From contig SVNM01000004.1 of the NCBI GenBank assembly GCA_015066875.1, positions 1-64,000 on the forward strand: a stretch of 64,000 nucleotides of DNA. The letters run 5' to 3'. The notes beneath the pieces were generated by a model, which saw only the letters and a list, made by a program, of their open reading frames with translations, did not search any database and was not told the DNA's origin. This DNA is from Ruminococcus sp. GTDB lineage: Bacteria; Bacillota; Clostridia; Oscillospirales; Ruminococcaceae. Shown piece by piece: positions 25,919-34,321 of the stretch; the stretch's first letter is position 1; each line of letters begins with the position of its first letter. The translations under genes and the position numbers were made by a program.

Positions 25919-27811
25919 TTATGAAAGCTCGAACATACCTGTGTAAAGCTGATAGTATTTACCCTTCTGAGCGATAAGGTCATCGTGATCGCCACGCTCG
26001 ATGATTTTGCCGTTTTCAAGAACCATAATAGCCTGCGAGTTGCGGACTGTTGAAAGGCGGTGAGCAATAACGAAAACGGTACGTCCCTCCATAAGACTGT
26101 CCATACCCTTTTCAATGTGGGATTCGGTACGTGTATCGATAGAGCTTGTAGCTTCATCGAGAATAAGCACAGGAGGGTCTGCAACGGCTGCTCTTGCGAT
26201 GGCAAGTAGCTGGCGCTGTCCCTGGCTGAGGTTGGCTCCGTCAGCGGTAAGCATAGTGCCATAGCCATTTTCAAGGTGGCGGATAAAGTAATCAGCGTTG
26301 GCCAGTTTAGCTGCGGCATAGATTTCCTCATCGGTAGCGTCAAGCTTTCCGTAGCGGATATTATCCATAACAGTACCTGTAAACAGGTGGGTATCCTGAA
26401 GAACGATAGACTGCGAGCGTCTTAAATCGTCCTTTTTGATTTTATTGATATTGATGCCGTCATAGCGGATTTTACCGTCGGGAACATCGTAAAATCTGTT
26501 GATAAGGTTAGTGATTGTGGTTTTTCCTGCACCTGTAGAGCCTACAAAGGCGATTTTCTGTCCCGGCTTAGCATAAAGGCTTATGCCATTGAGAACGGTT
26601 TTGTTGGGCTCATAGCCGAAAACAACGTCATCGAACTCAACATTACCGCGAACCTCGGTATAGGTGATAGTTCCGTCAGACTTGTGGGGGTGCTTCCACG
26701 CCCAGCGACCTGTACGCTTGTCGGTTTCGGTGATGGTGCCGTCCTGTGCGATTTCTGCATTTACAAGAGTAACATAGCCGTTATCCTCTTCAGGAGTTTC
26801 GTCAATTACCTTGAAAATTCTTTCAGCACCCGCAAGAGCTGTAAGCACCGAGTTAAGCTGTTGTGAAATCTGGGTAATAGGCTGTGAGAAGGAACGTGTG
26901 AACTGGAGATAGGAAATAACAGTACCCACAGTCATAGCACCGATGCCGTTGACAGCCATAACTCCGCCTGCAATAGCGGTCATAGCGTAGTGGAAGTAGG
27001 AAAGGTTATTCATAATAGGCATAAGGATATTTGCAAAGGTATTTGCACGTGTAGAAGCCTCGCAGAGACGATTGTTAAGCTCTTCGAACGCTTCGTCGGC
27101 GTTATCCTCATAGCAGAAAACCTTTACAACCTTCTGTCCCTCGATCATTTCCTCGATATAGCCGTTTACAGCTCCAAGAGCAGACTGCTGAGCGATAAAG
27201 CCCTTACTGCTTCTTGAACCGATAGCTCCGATAACTCTGATAATGATAAAGAGCATTACAATAACGATAATGGTAAGTTGCCAGCTGTAGATAACCATAG
27301 CTGTGAAAACTCCCACAATGGTGATAGCAGAGGAGATAAAGTTTGCCACACTGTTGCTGAGCATTTCACGGATAGTATCAGTATCGTTTGTAAAAAGGCT
27401 CATAAGCTCGCCGTGAGTATGCTTATCGAAGAAGCGTATAGGCAGAGCCTCCATTTTATCGAAAAGGTCAGTTCTTATACGCATAAGAGTTGTGGTAGAG
27501 ATAGTCATCATCATACGCTGATAGAAGAATGTGGAAAGAGCGCCGAGAGCGTAGATGCCTCCCATAACTGCGAGGATAGAGAGAAAGCCTGAAAGGTCGG
27601 GATTTTCCTTTCCGATAAACGGCTCGATATAGTTGTCTATAAGAGGCTTAAGCAGGTAATTTCCCGCAACGCCCGCGCCTGCGCTGAGGACAATTCCCAC
27701 GACAACAAGAACGAGCTGAAGCTTAAAGCCGTACATATAGCTGAAAATTCTCTTGAAGGTTTTAAAAACATTCTGCGGTTTTGCAACCGGTCCCATATTT
27801 CTTGGAGGCAT
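25919..27811 (-). CDS. ABC exporter, fused permease-ATPase (second of pair)
   Basis: 630 residues: six-helix exporter domain (about 30-340), then an ATPase domain with Walker A GSTGAGKTT, signature LSQGQRQL, Walker B VLILDEATSSID and H-loop VIAHRLSTV. A ~40-residue insertion sits between the two domains (EDNGYVTLV to GTITYTEVRG). The ATG overlaps the stop of the preceding gene by one base (TAATG), so the two subunits probably form a heterodimer like LmrCD. Substrate unknown; MarR control suggests drug or toxic-compound export. Confidence 0.92.
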   Translation of the reverse strand: MPPRNMGPVAKPQNVFKTFKRIFSYMYGFKLQLVLVVVGIVLSAGAGVAGNYLLKPLIDNYIEPFIGKENPDLSGFLSILAVMGGIYALGALSTFFYQRMMMTISTTTLMRIRTDLFDKMEALPIRFFDKHTHGELMSLFTNDTDTIREMLSNSVANFISSAITIVGVFTAMVIYSWQLTIIVIVMLFIIIRVIGAIGSRSSKGFIAQQSALGAVNGYIEEMIEGQKVVKVFCYEDNADEAFEELNNRLCEASTRANTFANILMPIMNNLSYFHYAMTAIAGGVMAVNGIGAMTVGTVISYLQFTRSFSQPITQISQQLNSVLTALAGAERIFKVIDETPEEDNGYVTLVNAEIAQDGTITETDKRTGRWAWKHPHKSDGTITYTEVRGNVEFDDVVFGYEPNKTVLNGISLYAKPGQKIAFVGSTGAGKTTITNLINRFYDVPDGKIRYDGININKIKKDDLRRSQSIVLQDTHLFTGTVMDNIRYGKLDATDEEIYAAAKLANADYFIRHLENGYGTMLTADGANLSQGQRQLLAIARAAVADPPVLILDEATSSIDTRTESHIEKGMDSLMEGRTVFVIAHRLSTVRNSQAIMVLENGKIIERGDHDDLIAQKGKYYQLYTGMFELS

Positions 27812-29538
27812 TATTCATCAGCTCCTTTCTGCTGAGAGTTGTAAACTTCCTGATAGATTTCATTTCTTGCAAGAAGCTCAGCGTGAGTACCCATATCGTC
27901 AATTTTACCGTCTTCCATAACAATGATTCTGTCAGCGTCCATAACAGATGAAATTCTCTGGGCGATAATAAAGGTCGTGGTATCCGCAAGCTTTTCACGG
28001 AATGCCTTTCTGATACTGCTGTCGGTAGCCGTATCAACAGCGCTTGTAGAGTCATCAAGGATAATGATTTTCGGCTTTTTCAGCAGAGCTCTTGCAATAC
28101 AGAGTCGCTGTTTCTGACCGCCTGAAACGTTCACACCGCCCTGACTGAGGTCTGTATCATAGCCATCGGGGAAACTCATAATGAAGTCGTGAGCGCAGGC
28201 AGATTTACAAGCGTCGATAATCTCCTCATCGGTAGCGTTTTCATCGCCCCATTTGAGATTTTCTCTGATAGTGCCGGAGAAGAGTACGTTTTTCTGAAGA
28301 ACCATACCAACCTGATTTCTCAGAGTTTCTATTGAGTAGTCTTTAACATCGTGACCACCCACTATAACTCTGCCCTCGGTAGCGTCATAAAGGCGGGGGA
28401 TAAGCTGTACAAGCGAGGTTTTTGATGAGCCTGTACCGCCGATAATACCGATGGTTTCGCCTGATTTTATATCGAGATTGATATTCTCAAGAGCAAGGTT
28501 ATTCATATCACCAAAGTAGCTGAAGCTTACATTTTCAAAGCGCACAGAGCCGTCCTGAGCGGAAATCTCAGAGCCCTCAGCGTCCTTGATAGTAGGCTCT
28601 TCCTTGAGCACCTCGTAGATACGTCCGAGAGAAGCACGTGAAACAACGAACATAATAAAGAGCATTGAAAGCATCATAAGAGACATAAGGATCTGCATAA
28701 CGTAGGTGATAAAGCTTGAAAGCTCGCCTGTACCCATATTGCCATCAATGGTCATATTACCGCCGAACCAGAGTATAGCGAGTATGCTTCCGTACATACA
28801 GAACTGCATAATAGGTCCGTTGAGGATAATGAGCTTTTCCGCAAAAACCTGAGCCTTTCTTACGTTGTCGGCAGTATCGCGGAAGTTCTTTTTCTCGTAA
28901 TCCTCACGCACGAAAGCCTTTACAACACGCATACCCACGAGATTTTCCTGAACACGTGCATTCATACTGTCGTATTTTTTAAGCATAGCCTCGAATCTCG
29001 GGTGAGCTTTGAGGATAATAAGAAATACCGCTGTTCCGAGTATGGGCACAGCACATAAAAATACCGTAGAAAGCTTAGGATTCATTCTCACAGCCATAAT
29101 AATTGCGCAGACAAGCATAATAGGTGATCTGAAGGCTGAACGTATGAACATCATAAACGAGTTCTGGATATTTGTAACATCGGTTGTAAGTCTTGTGATA
29201 AGCGAAGCCGTTGAGAACTTATCAACGTTTGCAAAGGAGAAGTCCTGAATTTTGCGGAAGAGAGCCTTTCTGAGATTTTTGGAAAATCCCATAGAAGCAA
29301 CGGCACTGAAGCGTCCTGCCAAAGCTCCGAAGAGAAGTGAAACAAGAGACATACAGATCATAAGAATGCCCATTTTCACAACATATCCCACATCGCCTGT
29401 CTTGATACCCTTGTCGATAATCGAAGCCATAACTGTAGGGATAAGCACTTCCATAGCAACTTCGCCTATAATTGTAAGAGGAGAGAGAATAGCATACTTT
29501 TTATATTCTCCCACATGAGAAAAAATAGTTTTAAACAT
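27811..29538 (-). CDS. ABC exporter, fused permease-ATPase (first of pair)
   Basis: 575 residues, six-helix exporter fold then ATPase: Walker A GGTGSSKTS (unusual SSK for SGK), signature VSGGQKQR, Walker B IIILDDSTSAVD with D in place of the catalytic E, and a Q instead of H in IIAQRISSV. These changes are typical of the degenerate site of heterodimeric exporters. ATG at 29538 has AAAGGAG seven bases upstream. Overlaps the marR gene end by 8 bases. Confidence 0.92.
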   Translation of the reverse strand: MFKTIFSHVGEYKKYAILSPLTIIGEVAMEVLIPTVMASIIDKGIKTGDVGYVVKMGILMICMSLVSLLFGALAGRFSAVASMGFSKNLRKALFRKIQDFSFANVDKFSTASLITRLTTDVTNIQNSFMMFIRSAFRSPIMLVCAIIMAVRMNPKLSTVFLCAVPILGTAVFLIILKAHPRFEAMLKKYDSMNARVQENLVGMRVVKAFVREDYEKKNFRDTADNVRKAQVFAEKLIILNGPIMQFCMYGSILAILWFGGNMTIDGNMGTGELSSFITYVMQILMSLMMLSMLFIMFVVSRASLGRIYEVLKEEPTIKDAEGSEISAQDGSVRFENVSFSYFGDMNNLALENINLDIKSGETIGIIGGTGSSKTSLVQLIPRLYDATEGRVIVGGHDVKDYSIETLRNQVGMVLQKNVLFSGTIRENLKWGDENATDEEIIDACKSACAHDFIMSFPDGYDTDLSQGGVNVSGGQKQRLCIARALLKKPKIIILDDSTSAVDTATDSSIRKAFREKLADTTTFIIAQRISSVMDADRIIVMEDGKIDDMGTHAELLARNEIYQEVYNSQQKGADE

Positions 29539-30121
29539 TGTCAAACTCCTTTCCGTTTGATATTATGCTGTCGGAAGATTTTGCTTTGTTTTTCTCAGAC
29601 TCAGCTTCGGGAATGAGGGTGCCCATAGCTCTTCTGAGAAGCAGAGTAAGCTGGATAGAGTCGGTATTTTCCGCAATACCCTCAAGCTGTTTCATTTCTG
29701 AAATCATACGGCTGAGGTACTCTGCAAGCTGAGCCTTTTCGTTTTCGGAAAAGCTCCTGAAGATATGCTCGTCATACTGTTTAAACAGCACGCACTGCTG
29801 ATTGATAGCCTCTCTGCCCTTATCCGTAAGAGCAAGGCGCTTGCACCTTAAATTTTCCGAGTCAACGGTTTTGGTGATAAAGCCTGCCTTCTGAAGTCTT
29901 TTGGTTGATACAGCCACCGAAGCGGGAGTAACCTTAAGCTCTTCGGCAAGAGTAGCCTGAGTGCAGTTTTCATTCTGAGCGATAGTACGCATAATAGCCA
30001 CCTGACCGAAATGCAGTGGGGAATCAGCAGTACTTCTTCTGATAAACAGCTTACGCAGAAGGTGGATATTCTCAATCATACCGATAAGCGTACGGTTTTC
30101 TGTTTTTTTATTATTATCCAA
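29531..30121 (-). CDS. MarR-family transcriptional regulator
   Basis: 196 residues with winged helix-turn-helix LAEELKVTPASVAVSTKRLQ and wing region KTVDSENLRCKRLALTDKG. TTG start at 30121 behind AGAGGTGATGAC; the upstream in-frame TTG at 30154 lies on the operator palindrome. First gene of the exporter operon and presumably its repressor. The C-terminus is ~45 residues longer than typical MarR. Confidence 0.88.
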   Translation of the reverse strand: MDNNKKTENRTLIGMIENIHLLRKLFIRRSTADSPLHFGQVAIMRTIAQNENCTQATLAEELKVTPASVAVSTKRLQKAGFITKTVDSENLRCKRLALTDKGREAINQQCVLFKQYDEHIFRSFSENEKAQLAEYLSRMISEMKQLEGIAENTDSIQLTLLLRRAMGTLIPEAESEKNKAKSSDSIISNGKEFDNV

Positions 30122-30153
30122 GTCATCACCTCTGTCAGTTAAACGCAAAAACA

Positions 30154-30167
30154 ATTAAACGTTTAAT
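30154..30167 (-). promoter_or_regulatory. MarR operator candidate
   Basis: Perfect 14-bp palindrome ATTAAACGTTTAAT just downstream of the -10 box of the marR promoter, with a further TTAAACG half site at 30139-30145. Position fits autorepression. Confidence 0.65.
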
Positions 30168-30182
30168 AAATTGCCGTATTGA

Positions 30183-30211
30183 ATTATAGCACTATTTACA
30201 TATTCTGTCAA
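30183..30211 (-). promoter_or_regulatory. Consensus promoter of the marR-ABC operon
   Basis: Minus-strand TTGACA, 17-base spacer, TATAAT: a perfect sigma-A promoter, as expected for a unit controlled by repression. Confidence 0.88.
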
Positions 30212-30286
30212 TGGATTTCATACAACTTTCACAAACATAAAAATAAACTGAAAAAATTTCGTCTTTTCTTTTTGGTAAAAACACTG

Positions 30287-30292
30287 TATAAT
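30287..30292 (+). promoter_or_regulatory. -10 box of the 30.3-kb lipoprotein gene
   Basis: TATAAT preceded by TG at the extended position's neighbourhood (ACTGTATAAT); no good -35 box at 17 bases. Confidence 0.45.
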
Positions 30293-30333
30293 ATAAAGTA
30301 GTGTTATTATTTTCCGAAAGGAGAGGAATTATT

Positions 30334-31674
30334 ATGAAAAAAAGACTGATTTCGCTTATAACAGCAGTAGCCTGTATCTTCACAACGGCTTTGTACGGCT
30401 GTGAAGATAATGACAAAAACAAGAAGACTTCCGCAAACGAGGATAATGCTGTTACTGAGGAGATTATTTTCCGTGAGTGCAATCTGGCAGAGGCACAGAA
30501 AATCTCCGTACCGCTTACAATAGAGCGTAAGAATCCGCCTATAGAGCTTCACGAAGCAGAGCTTCCCGATTTTATGTGTCTTATGCCGGAGGAGTTTTCA
30601 TATCTTACTCAGCTTGGCGAGGATTATCAAGAGCCGGAAGCCAGGATTGCAAAAGTTCTTTATACGGGTGGAGTGTTTTACATATTGGTCACATATTTAA
30701 GTAGCGGTAAAACACTGAATAATCATGCTGAATTGTATAATGAACACGCAGTATTCTCCTTCGAGCCCGAATCGGAAAAAACAGAGCTGATATATAAGGG
30801 CGGTACAGATGAATTATCTGACGTTTCAGGCAATTTTTCAAGATATGAAGAGTTTGATTTTATAGTGGCGGGTGGAAGGCTTTACATAAGCTATGGTGAT
30901 ATAATCGGAGAGGGAGGTAACTCCTATGAAAAATCGGTAATACTTGAGTATAATCCGTCAGACAGCTCATTCAAGGAGATTTTCAACGAGCCAACTGAAA
31001 TGTGGAGAATAAACTTATACGGCAGTGATGATTCGCTCCTTATGAGTTATCTTGACGCTGATGAAAATTACGAAACAAGATATACCTATAAAGAATATGA
31101 CTGTACAACAGGGCAGTGGGAGATTATCTCTCAGGAATTTCCCACCGGAGGAGTTTATACCTCTTACAGCTATGAGGACGGCGGTCTGGTAAAAACTCTT
31201 TATGATAACGAGGCAGTTTACGAAATCGAGCGTGAGGGCTGTTACCGCATAACTATTGATGAGAAAACAGGAGAGCTTGGCACAAACTTCCACTCTACAA
31301 ATGAAGGTATTATGTGGGCAGAATACAAGGCGATCTATTACACGTCAAACGACTATATTTTCAATAAATACGATTTTGAAGATAATATGATATATTCCGT
31401 TGATGTAGGCAGTCTCGGATTAAGCTCGACAACCTCATACAGCTGGGGAGAGGACGTTTTTCTTGCGGGAAGTGATCTTGTTCACTATTTTATTCCCGAG
31501 CTGGGATTGGTATATCCTCTTGTTGATCTGGGACAGTATTCGTCATTTTGCCTGAGTGAAGGAGTATTCTCATTTACAGGTTATAAGAAAGCAAGCTACG
31601 AAGTGGAATGGGAGAATGGCGTTCAGAAAAATGACGGACCATTGTATCTTTTCTGGTTTGAAAATAACGAATAA
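30334..31674 (+). CDS. Large lipoprotein, beta-propeller-like
   Basis: 446 residues. Signal peptide with lipobox ALYGCE, acidic linker, then repeated segments of beta strands with Tyr/Gly/Glu turns (for example RLYISYGDIIGEGG, YSWGEDVFLAG), suggesting a propeller, though no named family was recognised. ATG at 30334 has GAAAGGAGAGG upstream; the TTG/ATG codons before it lie in the leader. Ends directly against the first palindromic element. Confidence 0.65.
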   Translation: MKKRLISLITAVACIFTTALYGCEDNDKNKKTSANEDNAVTEEIIFRECNLAEAQKISVPLTIERKNPPIELHEAELPDFMCLMPEEFSYLTQLGEDYQEPEARIAKVLYTGGVFYILVTYLSSGKTLNNHAELYNEHAVFSFEPESEKTELIYKGGTDELSDVSGNFSRYEEFDFIVAGGRLYISYGDIIGEGGNSYEKSVILEYNPSDSSFKEIFNEPTEMWRINLYGSDDSLLMSYLDADENYETRYTYKEYDCTTGQWEIISQEFPTGGVYTSYSYEDGGLVKTLYDNEAVYEIEREGCYRITIDEKTGELGTNFHSTNEGIMWAEYKAIYYTSNDYIFNKYDFEDNMIYSVDVGSLGLSSTTSYSWGEDVFLAGSDLVHYFIPELGLVYPLVDLGQYSSFCLSEGVFSFTGYKKASYEVEWENGVQKNDGPLYLFWFENNE

Positions 31675-31678
31675 AAAA

Positions 31679-31991
31679 ACGCTGACGGTTAATGTTAATG
31701 CTCATACAGAAGTTATACGTGTATTTATCGAGGGGAACCTTTCTGAAGAAAGTTTGCCCCTCGAGCTCCCCTACAAAGACTTTTAATCTGAATTTAAGCC
31801 CCATAGGGTACACACACAATTTTTATAAGAGTTCAATTTCTCAATATCTGTGTGTACCCTATGGGGCTTAAATTAAAACTTGAAAGTTTTAGGAAAGGAG
31901 TTTGAGGAATAACCCTTTTTCAAAAGGGTTTTCCTCAATAATACTTGTAAAATTTCTATAATAGCACTGACACTAAACTTCCGTCAGCGTT
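31679..31991. repeat. Palindromic element, copy 1
   Basis: The whole ~313-bp block is an imperfect inverted repeat. Outer arms AACGCTGACGG (31679-31689) and CCGTCAGCGTT (31981-31991); side hairpin 1 CGAGGGG...CCCCTCG (31729-31763); a central stem AAGCCCCATAGGGTACACACA / TGTGTGTACCCTATGGGGCTT (31797-31871); side hairpin 2 TTGAGGAA...TTCCTCAA around AACCCTTTT/AAAAGGGTT (31903-31938). It sits between two convergent genes, and its right arm lies inside the coding end of the endolysin gene. Copy 2 is at 34822-35129. Confidence 0.9.
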
Positions 31992-32488
31992 CCTTTGTAT
32001 GTCACTCCGTCGATGACGAGGGTGACTTTTTTTGTTGAGTGAGACTGCGCAGTCTGCTGTTTTGCAAGATAGCCGTCGTCGTAAGTACCGGGAGCGTTTG
32101 GAATTCCGGAAATATCGGAAATATTCCTGTGCTGTCCCTTTACACCGCCTTTTCTTACGCAGTAGTGACAGTGTGAGCCTGCAGAGCGTCCTGTACTGCC
32201 CTCAATGCCGATAACATCGGTAATTTTCACAGCATTGCCCTTTTTCACTTTGATTTCCGACAAATGCCCGAAATAGTAATAGTCATTAGTACCGTTCTGA
32301 CGGATTTTCACATACTGTCCGAAGCCCTGTGAGTGATCGGCAGAGTTCTCCCAGCCGGCAAAAACCACCTCTCCGTTGACGGTAGAGTGTATCTCCTTAG
32401 AGTCGATACCAACAAGGTCAAGTCCGTCGTGAGCGTCGCCCTTATACTGCTGAGAGACGCGGAATTTCCCCATATACGGTGAGTTCAT
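31973..32488 (-). CDS. M23 peptidase, phage-type endolysin
   Basis: 171 residues, no signal peptide. Lysostaphin-type zinc site: H20 and D24 in HDGLD, and H106-x-H108 in SHCHYC. Would cleave peptidoglycan cross-bridges; export would depend on the holins coded just upstream. The last ~55 residues (after GTYDDGYLAKQ) are a small extra segment. Follows the holin gene by one base; no ribosome site stronger than GGGTAACTGA. Its 3' end forms one arm of palindromic element 1. Confidence 0.85.
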   Translation of the reverse strand: MNSPYMGKFRVSQQYKGDAHDGLDLVGIDSKEIHSTVNGEVVFAGWENSADHSQGFGQYVKIRQNGTNDYYYFGHLSEIKVKKGNAVKITDVIGIEGSTGRSAGSHCHYCVRKGGVKGQHRNISDISGIPNAPGTYDDGYLAKQQTAQSHSTKKVTLVIDGVTYKGTLTEV

Positions 32489-32489
32489 A

Positions 32490-32684
32490 TCAGTTACCCT
32501 CCCTTTTGTCTGCTGAATTTTTCTGATGCTGAGTTCCGAAGTAAAAAGCGATCACCGTTGAAAAGACTGTCTGAAACTGCTCTGCCGAGAGTCTGCCAGC
32601 AAGCGAAAGCACTGCGAAAATCAGCGTGAGAGTCAGCGTTACAAGACTCTTTACATCGATAAGCTTTGTGAGTTTGTCAATCAT
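32490..32684 (-). CDS. Small holin-like membrane protein
   Basis: 64 residues with two hydrophobic segments and FYFGTQHQKNS near the end, a pattern repeated in the small membrane gene next to Clostridia phage endolysins. ATG at 32684 (GGAG eight bases upstream), overlapping the gene before it by 8 bases. Confidence 0.6.
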   Translation of the reverse strand: MIDKLTKLIDVKSLVTLTLTLIFAVLSLAGRLSAEQFQTVFSTVIAFYFGTQHQKNSADKREGN

Positions 32685-32904
32685 TGTGTCCGCTCCTTTC
32701 AAGGTCTTCGATACGATGGTTTATGACTTTTATCTGCTCGTTGATTATGGGAATTTTCTCTGCGAAGCTGTTGTGCTTATCCACCTTTTTTTCAAGCTGT
32801 TCTATGCGGTAGCTTGTAAGCTTTGAGCTTACGAGAATTCCACCCAGTGAGCCTCCCAGCGTACCCAGCAGTGAGATTACGGAAACGATAATTTCCGACA
32901 TCAT
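32677..32904 (-). CDS. XhlA/BhlA-type holin-associated protein
   Basis: 75 residues: an N-terminal glycine-rich membrane helix (SVISLLGTLGGSLGGILV), then a coiled coil (YRIEQLEKKVDKHN). This layout matches XhlA-like lysis proteins of Gram-positive phages. AGGAGGTGATCTG precedes the ATG at 32904. First of the three-gene lysis cassette. Confidence 0.65.
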   Translation of the reverse strand: MMSEIIVSVISLLGTLGGSLGGILVSSKLTSYRIEQLEKKVDKHNSFAEKIPIINEQIKVINHRIEDLERSGHND

Positions 32905-32929
32905 CAGATCACCTCCTTTATAAGAGGGC

Positions 32930-32970
32930 AAAAAAACAGGCCCATTCAACCGAAAGAGGTTGAATAAGCC
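32930..32970 (-). terminator. Intrinsic terminator upstream of the lysis cassette
   Basis: On the minus strand TTCAACC-TCTTTC-GGTTGAA with flanking GGC/GCC, followed by TGTTTTTTT. It separates the HINT remnant from the lysis genes. Confidence 0.8.
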
Positions 32971-33014
32971 TTAATATTAACTGAAAGTTTACATTTGGAG
33001 CAGTGGTGCAAAGT

Positions 33015-33129
33015 TTAATAGCAAGCGTCAAGCCAAACTCTGGCACATAGAAAGGATGATATGGTGTTGTAATTATTTCCTCGCCGTTTACTTTAAAATT
33101 ATTATACCATTTTTGTTCTCAGAAAGCAA
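33015..33129 (-). pseudogene. Degraded HINT-domain remnant
   Basis: 115 bases that align without gaps to 34130-34244 of the toxin gene. Translated on the minus strand they give AF*EQKWYNNF, then VNGEEIITTPYHPFYVPEF, against AFCEQIWYNNF and VNGEEIVTTPSHPFYVPKF in the longer copy. The Cys codon TGT has become TGA, so it is dead. Homology stops abruptly at both ends. Confidence 0.85.
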
Positions 33130-33140
33130 GATATATTTGA

Positions 33141-33168
33141 AAAAATGCGGTCAGTTTTACTGACCGCA
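33141..33168 (-). terminator. Terminator after the immunity-candidate gene
   Basis: TGCGGTCAGT / ACTGACCGCA with a 3-base loop, followed by TTTTTT on the minus strand, 55 bases after the stop. Confidence 0.88.
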
Positions 33169-33223
33169 AAACAAATATTAATTTGTAGATTTTTTTAAAT
33201 TCATTTTAGGATTAGCTTGCGAA

Positions 33224-33595
33224 TTATATGATTTGCTCAATAAAGAAACTTAAGTTGTCGTTTTTTAGTTTATTAACTTGTTCTATTTTCCCAAAGTCAT
33301 TATCTAGAAGACTGCCTTCCTGAAAACGAGTATTTTCAACAAATTTGCTTATAGCATCTTTGTCGGAAAAGCATATTGAATAAAAATAATAATTATCGAT
33401 TATTTGGCTGTTCAATTCATTTAAGTCATAATAATCACGTCCATTTTCAAGAGGATCTATGAAAAAATGACCTATCTCGGTTGCAATGCTTAGTCTATTA
33501 TTAAATACAAAATCACATTTTCCTTGCGCACTCCATTGATCAAAAATGCTCTTCAATTCATTGGGACTCGGTGATATTAATATAATTGCTCTCAT
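33224..33595 (-). CDS. Candidate immunity protein for the adjacent toxin
   Basis: 123 residues, small and acidic, no signal or membrane segment, no recognised family. The ATG is two bases after the toxin stop with AAAGGGG upstream, and both are AT-rich compared with the surroundings. Gene order toxin-immunity, size and charge are those of polymorphic-toxin loci; function is inferred from that context only. Candidate starts other than 33595 were not needed. Confidence 0.55.
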   Translation of the reverse strand: MRAIILISPSPNELKSIFDQWSAQGKCDFVFNNRLSIATEIGHFFIDPLENGRDYYDLNELNSQIIDNYYFYSICFSDKDAISKFVENTRFQEGSLLDNDFGKIEQVNKLKNDNLSFFIEQII

Positions 33596-33597
33596 AA

Positions 33598-34263
33598 TTA
33601 AATCCCCTTTATATACTCAAGCAAACTTTCTAAATCAGTAAAAACGTTATAACCGTTACGAGTCGCTTCTTTAAAAACAGACGGTTTAATGTCTGGAGCA
33701 TAACCAATCGCAATTTTACCAGAACTTTGTGAAGAAGCAATCAATTGTTTTGTTAATCCTTTAGCTCCTCCAGATTTTACTTGAATTATCATGTTATCCA
33801 GTACAATATCATAGTCAGTAAGAATTGTTCCATCTGCTCGATATGCAATTTGATTAACATCAATCACTTTACCTGGAACTGCATTATCTATTGCTGTTGC
33901 CACATCTCCTACAAGAGGATCGTTAGATGTAAACACTCTGCCACTATTATCATCTAATTCTGCACACATATTATGCACAAGCACAGAGCTCTCGCCGACA
34001 AAATAAGTATGGAAGTCCTGAACCTCAAAGTTATAAACCTTGATAGGCGATTCAAGAATCTCATGCTGAATTGCTTCAACAACTACATATTCGCCATTTG
34101 AAAGAACAAGGATGTCACCTGCACGAAGATTAATAGCAAGCGTCCAGCCAAACTTTGGTACATAGAACGGGTGGCTTGGAGTAGTAACGATTTCCTCGCC
34201 GTTTACTTTAAAGTTATTATACCATATCTGTTCACAGAAAGCAATAGCCGGAGCAGTTGACAA
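33598..34263 (-). pseudogene. Truncated HINT plus PD-(D/E)xK-like toxin module
   Basis: Residues 1-101 are the second half of a pretoxin HINT domain (VNGEEIVTTPSHPFYV, RAGDILVLSNGEYV, VYNFEVQDFHTYFVGE, ending SVLVHN); the first ~50 residues with the catalytic Cys are absent. Residues 102-221 form a restriction-endonuclease-like domain with D152...Q161-V-K163 (DYDIVLDNMIIQVKSG). The annotated start is a TTG without ribosome site, so this is a C-terminal fragment of a larger secreted toxin, probably an orphan module. Whether it is expressed is unknown. A nuclease toxin is likely but Q for E at the active site weakens the case. Confidence 0.75.
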
Positions 34264-34285
34264 ACCGCTTTCCTCATAGTATAAT
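34257..34285 (+). promoter_or_regulatory. Perfect sigma-A promoter of the DUF2726 gene
   Basis: TTGACA, 17-base spacer, TATAAT; starts exactly where the truncated HINT reading frame begins on the other strand. Confidence 0.88.
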
Positions 34286-34321
34286 AGTACATATGTTCTG
34301 TAAAAAGAGGGAGGCGAGGCT

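Noticed and set aside
31556-31786. 76-codon frame crossing the end of the lipoprotein gene into palindromic element 1
   Set aside because: Runs through a stem-loop repeat and has no start signal.
33015-33129. A second active HINT gene
   Set aside because: In-frame TGA and loss of homology at both ends show it is a remnant.
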